From: Saccharothrix saharensis
Lineage (GTDB): Bacteria > Actinomycetota > Actinomycetes > Mycobacteriales > Pseudonocardiaceae
Length of the DNA stretch: 64,000 nt
Assembly: GCF_006716745.1 (NCBI RefSeq)
Contig: NZ_VFPP01000001.1
Span: forward strand, 5,963,386 to 6,027,385
Direction of reading: 5' to 3'
Numbering within the stretch: position 1 is the stretch's first letter; every line of letters begins with the position of its first letter. Positions 58,554 through 64,000 of this stretch are shown piece after piece. The position numbers were made by a program, and so were the translations under genes. The notes under the pieces are model-generated. The model was not told the DNA's origin. It searched no databases and saw nothing but the letters and a program-made list of their open reading frames with translations.

Positions 58554-59300
58554 TCACGGCGTTGCCCAGCCGAGGGCCCGGGAGATGGCCAGGCCGCACG
58601 TGCGCACGGCGGGGACGACGGTGTCGGTGCGGGTGCCCGTGGGCACGACGACGGACACCGCGCCCACCACCTCGCCGTCCTGGTCGCGCACCGGCGCGGC
58701 GACCGAGTAGGTGATCATCTCGATCTGCCGGTCGCTGATGGCGTAACCGTCGCGGCGCACGCGGGCCAGCGCCTCCCGCAGCTCCGGCGCGGACACGATC
58801 GTCCTGGGCGTGTACCGCTTGAGCGGGGCGGCCAGCACCGACTCCTGCACGGCGACCGGCGCGGCGGCCAGCAGCACCAGGCCGACGCCCGTGCAGTGCA
58901 ACGGCATCCGGCTCCCGACGCGGGTGACCACGTTCACCGCGTCCCGCGCCGAGATCCGCTCCACGTACACGACCTCCGCGCCGTCCCGCACGGCCAACTG
59001 CACGTTGTGCCGCGTGACCTCGTACAGGTCCTCCAGGAACGGCAGGGCCCGGTCGCGCAGGTCCAGGCTGCCGGGCGACAGCGCGCCCAGCTCCAGCAGC
59101 CTCAGCCCCACGCGGTAGCGGCCGTCGGCGGTGCGGTCCAGGGCGCGCAGCTCGACCAGGGACGCCACCAGGCGGTGCGTGGTGCTCAGCGGCAGGCCGG
59201 AGTGGCGGCTCAGCTCGGACAGCGTGACGGCCGGTCGTTGCACCGAGAACACGGACAGCAGCGAGAACGCCCGCTCCAGCAGCGACTTCGGGGTGGGCAC
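58554..59300 (-). CDS. IclR-family transcriptional regulator
   Basis: A 248-residue regulator: winged helix (LLERAFSLLSVFSVQRPAVT, LSRHSGLPLSTTHRLVASL) and an IclR ligand-binding domain (VQLAVRDGAEVVYVERI, LHCTGVGLVLLAAAP, DGYAISDRQ, VGAVSVVVPTG). GTG 59300 has GGGAG upstream and gives the usual length; GTG 59420 would add a Pro-rich 40-residue extension. It lies in reverse between atpD and atpC, splitting the ATP synthase operon. Target and ligand unknown. Confidence 0.87.
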   Translation of the reverse strand: MPTPKSLLERAFSLLSVFSVQRPAVTLSELSRHSGLPLSTTHRLVASLVELRALDRTADGRYRVGLRLLELGALSPGSLDLRDRALPFLEDLYEVTRHNVQLAVRDGAEVVYVERISARDAVNVVTRVGSRMPLHCTGVGLVLLAAAPVAVQESVLAAPLKRYTPRTIVSAPELREALARVRRDGYAISDRQIEMITYSVAAPVRDQDGEVVGAVSVVVPTGTRTDTVVPAVRTCGLAISRALGWATP

Positions 59301-59463
59301 GGGCCCAGTCTCCCACTCGGCGGAAGGCGCACCGCCCCGGTCGGGGACGGGCTCGGGGGTGGTGCGGGACGGCGGTCGGGGCGACTGGGGGTGGCTGGTG
59401 CGGCGGGGTGTTCCGGTCACCGTTTAGACTGCGGTGGACTCCAGTCGACTCAGGGAGATGCGC

Positions 59464-59829
59464 GTGGCCGAGATGACCGTCCAGTTGGTCGCCGTGGAAC
59501 GCCGCCTGTGGTCCGGTACGGCCACCTCGGTGGTCGCGCAGACGCTCGAAGGCGAGATCGGCATCCTGCCCGGCCACGAGCCGGTGCTCGGGCAGTTGGT
59601 CGAGGGCGGTGTGGTCCGGATCCGCACCACGGACAACGACCTCGTCACTGCGGCCGTGCACGGCGGGTTCCTCTCCGTGACCGGTGAGGGCGTGAGCATC
59701 CTCGCCGAGGACGCGGAGCTCTCCCACGAGATCGACGTCGAACAGGCCCGCGCGGAGGCGCAGAACGCCGACGACGTGCAGCGGGCACGGGCCATCGCGC
59801 GGCTTCGCGCCGCCGGACACTCGGCCTGA
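59464..59829 (+). CDS. atpC: ATP synthase F1 subunit epsilon
   Basis: A 121-residue subunit: an N-terminal beta-sandwich ([52 protein letters not shown]) and a C-terminal helical hairpin. GTG 59464 has AGGGAG upstream; ATG 59473 is an alternative. It is separated from atpD by a terminator and a reversed IclR gene, so it must have its own promoter; TAGACT at 59425-59430 is a possible -10. Confidence 0.93.
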   Translation: MAEMTVQLVAVERRLWSGTATSVVAQTLEGEIGILPGHEPVLGQLVEGGVVRIRTTDNDLVTAAVHGGFLSVTGEGVSILAEDAELSHEIDVEQARAEAQNADDVQRARAIARLRAAGHSA

Positions 59830-59851
59830 CGCGGACGAGCGGACGAACGCC

Positions 59852-60283
59852 GTGGGGATCGCCGAACTGGTAGGGGTGGTCCTGTTCGGTGCGGTGGTCG
59901 TCCTCGCGTACTTCGCGTGGCGCCGCGTCCGGCTGTTGCGCGCGGGCGGTGTGCACGTCGCGCTGAGGTCGCGGATCGAGGACTCCGGCCGGGGTTGGCA
60001 CCTGGGCGTCGGGCACTACCGGGGTGACGAGTTCACCTGGTTCCGCGTGCTGAGCCTGCGCACCGGCCCGGACATGGTCATCTCCCGCGAGGGTTTCGAG
60101 ATCGACGACCGCCGCGAGCCCACCGCGCCGGAGGCGTACGCCATGCCCACGGGTGCGGTGGTGCTCCGGTGCCGCGGCAGCAAGGGCGAGGTCGAGATCG
60201 CGATGGGCCCGGACGCGCTGACCGGATTCCTCTCCTGGTTGGAGTCGGCGCCCCCGGGCCGGTCCATCCCCTGGGCGTCCTAG
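59852..60283 (+). CDS. DUF2550 membrane protein
   Basis: A 143-residue protein with one N-terminal membrane helix (ELVGVVLFGAVVVLAYFAW) and a cytoplasmic DUF2550 domain (WHLGVGHYRGDEFTWFRVLSL, FEIDDRREPT). DUF2550 genes commonly follow atpC in actinobacteria. No function is established. GTG start, 22 bases after atpC, probably the same transcript. Confidence 0.9.
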   Translation: MGIAELVGVVLFGAVVVLAYFAWRRVRLLRAGGVHVALRSRIEDSGRGWHLGVGHYRGDEFTWFRVLSLRTGPDMVISREGFEIDDRREPTAPEAYAMPTGAVVLRCRGSKGEVEIAMGPDALTGFLSWLESAPPGRSIPWAS

Positions 60284-60305
60284 CCGCCGGGGAACGTCGC
60301 CGAGG

Positions 60306-61172
60306 TCAGACCGGGTTCCTGATGCTCTCGTAGATCCGGGCGAAGCCCTCCTTGCCGTGCCCGGCCTCGACCTGCCGCCGGATCAGGGCCTGCACCACGT
60401 CGACCACCTCGGTGGAGATGCCCTGCGCGGCGCCGGCGGCGACCATGTCGCCCAGGTCGGAGAACTCCAGGCTCTGCTGCCCCGGTGCGGCATAGTCGCC
60501 GCCGTCCACCACCGCGGCGAACCCGGCGAACCCGCCCGTCATCGCGGACAGCCACGGCGCGGCCCGTTCGGCGAACTCGGTCGCCGACACGCCCGCGCCC
60601 GCGACCATCGCCGCGCCGTGCAGGAACCCGGCGAACATCACGTACATGCCCGCCAGCAGGGCCAGGTCGTACAGCGACGCCACGCCCGCGTCCTCGCCGA
60701 AGTACGCGCTCTCGCCCCAGAGGTCGAGCAGCGGGCGGTACCGCTCGAACGCCGTCCGGGAGCCGCTGTAGAGGACCGACGAGCCGGGCTGCCCGATCAT
60801 GTGCGGCACGGCCATGATGCCGCCGTCGAGGTACACGACGCCGTGCTCCGCCGCCCACGCGGCGATCCCGCGGGACTGGTCGGGTGAGGTCGTGGTGACG
60901 TTGACCAGCGCCCGGCCCGCGAGCAGGTCGGCGACCGGGTCCAGCACCTCGTGCACGGACGCGGCGTCGAACAGGCAGGCGACGACCACCTCGGAGGCGA
61001 GCACGGCGTCGCGCGGGGTGGTGGCGGCGGTCGCGCCCAGGGCGACCAGGGCGTCGGCCTTGCCGGGTGAGCGGTTCCAGACGGTGGTGGGGTGCCCGGC
61101 CCGCACCAGGGCCGTGGCGAGTGCGGCGCCCATCGCGCCGAGTCCGAGGACGGTGACCTTCGTGTTCGTCAT
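60306..61172 (-). CDS. NADPH-dependent imine-reductase-like oxidoreductase
   Basis: A 288-residue beta-hydroxyacid-dehydrogenase-fold enzyme. The Rossmann loop is VLGLGAMGAALATALVRAGH. VYLDGGIMAVPHMIG and the long inter-domain helix (SLYDLALLAGMYVMFAGFLH) match imine-reductase-like proteins better than 6-phosphogluconate or 3-hydroxyisobutyrate dehydrogenases. ATG 61172 fits the Rossmann start. Divergent from an HxlR gene with a clear dyad operator between, so probably an inducible detoxification or biosynthetic enzyme. Substrate unknown. Confidence 0.82.
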   Translation of the reverse strand: MTNTKVTVLGLGAMGAALATALVRAGHPTTVWNRSPGKADALVALGATAATTPRDAVLASEVVVACLFDAASVHEVLDPVADLLAGRALVNVTTTSPDQSRGIAAWAAEHGVVYLDGGIMAVPHMIGQPGSSVLYSGSRTAFERYRPLLDLWGESAYFGEDAGVASLYDLALLAGMYVMFAGFLHGAAMVAGAGVSATEFAERAAPWLSAMTGGFAGFAAVVDGGDYAAPGQQSLEFSDLGDMVAAGAAQGISTEVVDVVQALIRRQVEAGHGKEGFARIYESIRNPV

Positions 61173-61194
61173 GCCATGATCGTCACCCGGAACG

Positions 61195-61232
61195 GTACTG
61201 TCGTACCAGTACGGACTGATTAGTGCAGTACC
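61195..61232. promoter_or_regulatory. HxlR-type dyad operator
   Basis: GTACTG-TCGTAC-CAGTAC (61195-61212) is a perfect 6-6-6 inverted repeat, with a third half-site CAGTACC at 61226-61232. It fills the 90-base gap between the divergent oxidoreductase and HxlR genes and fits the GTAC-rich operators of HxlR-type regulators. Confidence 0.65.
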
Positions 61233-61262
61233 AACCTTTCGGTAAGCACCCGGGGAGGGGCG

Positions 61263-61616
61263 ATGGCGGCTCGACGTGGTCCCTACTTCTGCGGCATCGA
61301 CGCGGCGATGGACGTGGTGTCGGGGAAGTGGAAGTCGCTCATCCTGTGGGAGCTGGCCGAGCACGGCGTGCGGCGGTTCGCCCAACTGCGCCGAGGCCTG
61401 CCGGGCGTGAGCGAGAAGATGCTGGTCCAGCAACTGCGCGAGCTGGAGGAGGACGGCCTCGTGCACCGCGAGGTGTTCCCGGAGGTGCCGCCCAGGGTCG
61501 AGTACGCGCTGACCGACGAGGGCCGCTCGCTCAACCAGGCGCTCGCCGCGTTGGGCGTGTGGGGCGCCGAGCGGATCCGGCGCATCGGCGCGGAGAAGGT
61601 GGTCTACGCGTCCTGA
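61263..61616 (+). CDS. HxlR-family transcriptional regulator
   Basis: A 117-residue winged helix (DVVSGKWKSLILWELAEHGV, FAQLRRGLPGVSEKMLVQQL, REVFPEVPPRVEYALTDEG). One Cys near the N-terminus (PYFCGIDAAMDV) is in the position where aldehyde- and quinone-sensing HxlR proteins keep a reactive thiol. ATG with GGGGAGGGGCG upstream. It likely represses the divergent oxidoreductase. Its 3' end overlaps the next, convergent gene by 13 bases. Confidence 0.88.
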   Translation: MAARRGPYFCGIDAAMDVVSGKWKSLILWELAEHGVRRFAQLRRGLPGVSEKMLVQQLRELEEDGLVHREVFPEVPPRVEYALTDEGRSLNQALAALGVWGAERIRRIGAEKVVYAS

Positions 61617-62284
61617 CGGTGCCGTGACGCCGGTCGTGGCCGCCGGAACAGGGTGCCGAGCAGGCGCAGCGCCCCCCGGTCGCCGGACGCGGTGGCATCG
61701 CCGGACGCGATCCTGTCGGCCAGGCTCGACCGACCGTCGGCCAGGTCGGCGAACACGTCCTCGGTCGTCTCGACGACCGCGTCGGGCTGGTGGGCGGGCC
61801 CGTGGTCCGCGTCGACCGCGCCGTCGGCGACGCGCACGTGGAACACCTCGTCGCCGACCCGGAACTCGTACACCGCGCGCACGCCCGCCGCGGCGTCGGG
61901 GTCGAAGAACGCCTCCATCGCCAGCACCGCCCAGCCGGGGTGGAACGCCTCGCCCTCCCGCCGTCCGCCCATGGCCCACTTGGTGCCCCACCGGGCCAGG
62001 GCGAGCACGGCGGGGCCGAGTTCCCGGCCGGCCTCGGTGAGGGCGTAGGCGGGGGTGCGGGCGGGCGGCGGGAGCGTGACCTTGTGCGCGAGGCCTTCCC
62101 GCTCCAAGTGCTTCATCCGGGCGGCGAGCAGGCCGGTGCCCAGGCCGCGCAGGCTCTTGCGGAGGTCGCCGAACCGCTTGGGCCCGGTGAGCAGTTCGCG
62201 GACGAGCAGCAGGGTCCAACGTTCGCCGACGAGGTCGAGCGTGCGCGCGGTGGCGCAGTACTGGTTGTACGTCCGCTGGTCCAC
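61604..62284 (-). CDS. HxlR regulator with C-terminal SCP2-like domain
   Basis: A 226-residue two-domain regulator. Residues 1-100 are an HxlR winged helix (YCATARTLDLVGERWTLLLV, FGDLRKSLRGLGTGLLAARM, PPPARTPAYALTEAG) with a conserved-position Cys 10. Residues 120-210 form an SCP2-like lipid-binding domain (AVYEFRVGDEVFHVRVADG). Such fusions are common in actinobacteria and sense hydrophobic ligands. GTG start, four bases after the stop of the hydrolase gene, so co-transcribed with it. Confidence 0.83.
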   Translation of the reverse strand: MDQRTYNQYCATARTLDLVGERWTLLLVRELLTGPKRFGDLRKSLRGLGTGLLAARMKHLEREGLAHKVTLPPPARTPAYALTEAGRELGPAVLALARWGTKWAMGGRREGEAFHPGWAVLAMEAFFDPDAAAGVRAVYEFRVGDEVFHVRVADGAVDADHGPAHQPDAVVETTEDVFADLADGRSSLADRIASGDATASGDRGALRLLGTLFRRPRPASRHRQDA

Positions 62285-62288
62285 CCGC

Positions 62289-62972
62289 TCATCCTAGGGT
62301 CGGCGCCTCCCGGCTCCCGACCGCGAGCAGCACGTCCGCGACGGCCCGCGGATCGGTCAGCGGCACGTCGTGCGCCGCCTCGAGCGGCACGGTCCGGTAG
62401 CCGAGGTCGGTGGCGAACCGGGCGAACGGGAACGCCTCCGGCAGGCAGTGCACGCCGGTGCCGGGGACGCGGTCGACCGCGCCGGTGAGGCGGGTCGGTT
62501 CGGTGAACGTCCGCAGCGGGTGGGTGCGCAGGCGGCGGCCGAGCCAGTCGGCGTCGCCGGGGTCGGTGACGCCGTACGACGCCGGCGGTGGCGGCGGGAC
62601 CAGGCCGTCGGGGCCGGCGGCGGCGGTGACCCGCTCGGTGAACCAGTCCGGCGCCAGGTCGGCCAGGCTGGAGCCGTCCGGGCCCGCCCAGCCGTCCACC
62701 AGCACGAGGTGGGCGACCCGGTCGGGCCGCCGGTCGGCCGCCGCGCGCACCACCAGGCCCGCGTAGCTGTGCCCGACCAGCACCAGGTCCGGGTCGGCGA
62801 CGGCGTCGACCGCGGCCACCACCTCGGCCACGTGGTCGGCCAGGCCGACGTCGCGGTCGTGCGTGAGATCCGGTGCGACGACGTGCGCGCCGGTCGCGGT
62901 GAGCAGCGGGGTGACCCGCTCCCAGGCCCAACCTCCGTGCCACGCGCCGTGGACGAGGACGTACGTGGTCAT
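62289..62972 (-). CDS. Alpha/beta hydrolase (salicylate-esterase-like)
   Basis: A 227-residue alpha/beta hydrolase of the short, lid-poor type: YVLVHGAWHGGWAWERV (oxyanion), LVGHSYAGLVV (Ser nucleophile), and a late PLEAAHDVPLTDP (His). The GAWHGGWAW start is typical of methyl-ketone- and salicylate-type esterases. ATG 62972 lies 22 bases downstream of a 40-base perfect palindrome. The HxlR-SCP2 gene behind it is the probable repressor. Substrate unknown. Confidence 0.82.
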   Translation of the reverse strand: MTTYVLVHGAWHGGWAWERVTPLLTATGAHVVAPDLTHDRDVGLADHVAEVVAAVDAVADPDLVLVGHSYAGLVVRAAADRRPDRVAHLVLVDGWAGPDGSSLADLAPDWFTERVTAAAGPDGLVPPPPPASYGVTDPGDADWLGRRLRTHPLRTFTEPTRLTGAVDRVPGTGVHCLPEAFPFARFATDLGYRTVPLEAAHDVPLTDPRAVADVLLAVGSREAPTLG

Positions 62973-62993
62973 GGGCGACGTCCGTGGCCGTGG

Positions 62994-63033
62994 ACTTCCT
63001 GATTGTGAAGTGTACGGTTCACAATCAGGAAGT
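62994..63033. promoter_or_regulatory. 40-base perfect palindrome before the hydrolase gene
   Basis: ACTTCCTGATTGTGAA (62994-63009) is the exact complement of 63018-63033, with an 8-base centre GTGTACGG. On the minus strand the centre contains TACACT, a fair -10 box for the hydrolase gene. It may be an operator, a cruciform, or a terminator for the upstream adenosyltransferase gene, which ends 14 bases away. Confidence 0.6.
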
Positions 63034-63046
63034 GCCACCACGTCGG

Positions 63047-63619
63047 TCAGGCGTTGGCCCCCGGCTGCCAGAGCACGTCGCCGTCCGGGTTCGCCACCCG
63101 CGCCAGGATGAACAGCAGGTCCGACAGCCGGTTCAGGTACTTGGCGGTCAGCGCGTTCGTCCGGTCGGCCTCGACCTCGATCAACGCCCACGCCGACCGC
63201 TCCGCGCGGCGGGCCGTGGTGCGGGCCTGGTGCAGCAGGGCCGCACCGGGTGTGCCACCGTTGAGGATGAACGACTCCAGCTTGCCCAACCGGGAGTTGA
63301 ACGCGTCGCACCACGACTCCAACCGGTCCACGTAGGCCTGGGTGATCCGCAGCGGCGGGTACTTGGGGTCGGGTGCGACCGGCGTGCACAGGTCCGCGCC
63401 GACGTCGAACAGGTCGTTCTGGACCTGCCGCACCACCTCGGCGACGTCGCTCTCCAGCGCGCCGAGCGCCAGGGCCACGCCGAGCGCGGAGTTCGTCTCG
63501 TCCACGTCGGCGTACGCCGTGATGCGGGGCGAGGTCTTGGGCACCCGGGAGAAGTCGCCGAGGCCGGTGGTCCCGTCGTCGCCGACGCGGGTGTAGATCT
63601 TCGTCAGGTGCACGGCCAT
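63047..63619 (-). CDS. PduO-type ATP:cob(I)alamin adenosyltransferase
   Basis: A 190-residue helical-bundle enzyme that makes adenosylcobalamin. [17 protein letters not shown] is the ATP loop, [11 protein letters not shown] and [15 protein letters not shown] (with essential Arg residues) plus [12 protein letters not shown] are the family signatures. ATG 63619 is chosen over longer frames. Adenosylcobalamin could serve methylmalonyl-CoA mutase or ribonucleotide reductase; neither is in the window. Confidence 0.92.
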   Translation of the reverse strand: MAVHLTKIYTRVGDDGTTGLGDFSRVPKTSPRITAYADVDETNSALGVALALGALESDVAEVVRQVQNDLFDVGADLCTPVAPDPKYPPLRITQAYVDRLESWCDAFNSRLGKLESFILNGGTPGAALLHQARTTARRAERSAWALIEVEADRTNALTAKYLNRLSDLLFILARVANPDGDVLWQPGANA

Positions 63620-63713
63620 GCGAAGCACTGTAGACACCGCGGCGGGCCACCACGGACGGGCACGATTCAGACCGTACGTAGGATTGCGGCACAACGAGCA
63701 AGGAGTTCCTTAC

Positions 63714-64000
63714 GTGAGTGAGCACTTCCGGGTTCAGGGCGGTGCGCGGCTGGTCGGCGAGGTGGCCGTCGTGGGCGCGAAGAACAGCGTGCTGAAGCTG
63801 ATGGCGGCGGCGCTGCTGGCCGAGGGCACCACCACCATCACCAACTGCCCGGAGATCCTGGACGTGCCGCTGATGGCGGACGTCCTGCGCAGCCTGGGCT
63901 GCGAGGTCCTGCTCGACGGCTCGGTGGTCACGATCACCACGCCGGAGGAGCTCAACCACCGCGCCGACTCCGAGGCGATGGGCAAGCTGCGCGCGTCGGT
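63714..64000 (+). CDS. murA: UDP-N-acetylglucosamine 1-carboxyvinyltransferase, 5' part
   Basis: The first 95 residues of the first committed enzyme of peptidoglycan synthesis are present. [20 protein letters not shown] holds the catalytic Lys-Asn pair, and [20 protein letters not shown] follows as expected. GTG 63714 follows AAGGAG. The gene runs off the right edge, so the Cys loop is not visible. Confidence 0.93.
   Translation, partial: MSEHFRVQGGARLVGEVAVVGAKNSVLKLMAAALLAEGTTTITNCPEILDVPLMADVLRSLGCEVLLDGSVVTITTPEELNHRADSEAMGKLRAS

Overview
This window is very GC-rich and uses GTG or TTG starts heavily. It looks like the chromosome of a filamentous actinobacterium, probably of the Pseudonocardiales (my inference). 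The strongest evidence is the conserved gene order argS-lysA-hom-thrC-thrB-rho-rpmE-prfA-prmC-tsaC-wecA-atpIBEFHAGD plus DUF2550 and murA. Supporting evidence is a type VII (ESX) secretion-target locus and many short regulator/enzyme pairs.

Layout. 1-5 kb: a truncated DUF885 hydrolase, a decayed winged-helix regulator, MerR and TetR regulators, an amidohydrolase and a membrane protein. 5-11 kb: an aromatic cluster made of a 4-coumarate-CoA-ligase-like enzyme, a hydroxycinnamoyl-CoA hydratase-lyase, a flavin-type hydroxylase and an epoxide-hydrolase-like enzyme, next to an SRPBCC-ArsR pair behind three evenly spaced palindromes. 11-13.5 kb: an MFS exporter and a SWIM zinc-finger protein. 13.5-16 kb: an ESX polymorphic-toxin-like cassette (YbaB-like, ESX-associated, WXG-type carrier, putative toxin, putative immunity). 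16.2-17.7 kb: an ECF/SigE-type sigma factor and a membrane-anchored partner, with a duplicated start region.

17.7-22.0 kb is the most unusual part: a compact island ending in an intact tRNA-Arg(CCG). At its other end lie what look like a decayed tRNA 3' end and a copy of the tRNA terminator. It carries an HTH-ImmA/IrrE metallopeptidase overlapping a tRNA-guanine-transglycosylase-like protein, and on the other strand a winged-helix protein overlapping an unrecognised protein. The winged-helix promoter appears leaderless and holds a palindrome between its -35 and -10 boxes. I see no queuosine or DNA 7-deazaguanine genes nearby. This is my main candidate for an undescribed system.

22-33.3 kb: an epoxide-hydrolase-like enzyme, a CDF metal exporter, a large secreted GH92 mannosidase with a divergent ROK regulator, a long acyl-CoA dehydrogenase, and DUF305/DUF3105 membrane proteins. 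33.4-59.8 kb: the housekeeping block (aspartate-family amino acids, termination and release factors, ATP synthase). It is interrupted by a thioesterase-like gene and a lipoamide dehydrogenase between prfA and prmC, and by a terminator plus a reversed IclR gene between atpD and atpC. 59.8-64 kb: DUF2550, an imine-reductase-like enzyme with a divergent HxlR regulator and clear dyad operator, a second HxlR with an alpha/beta hydrolase behind a 40-bp perfect palindrome, a PduO-type adenosyltransferase, and the start of murA.
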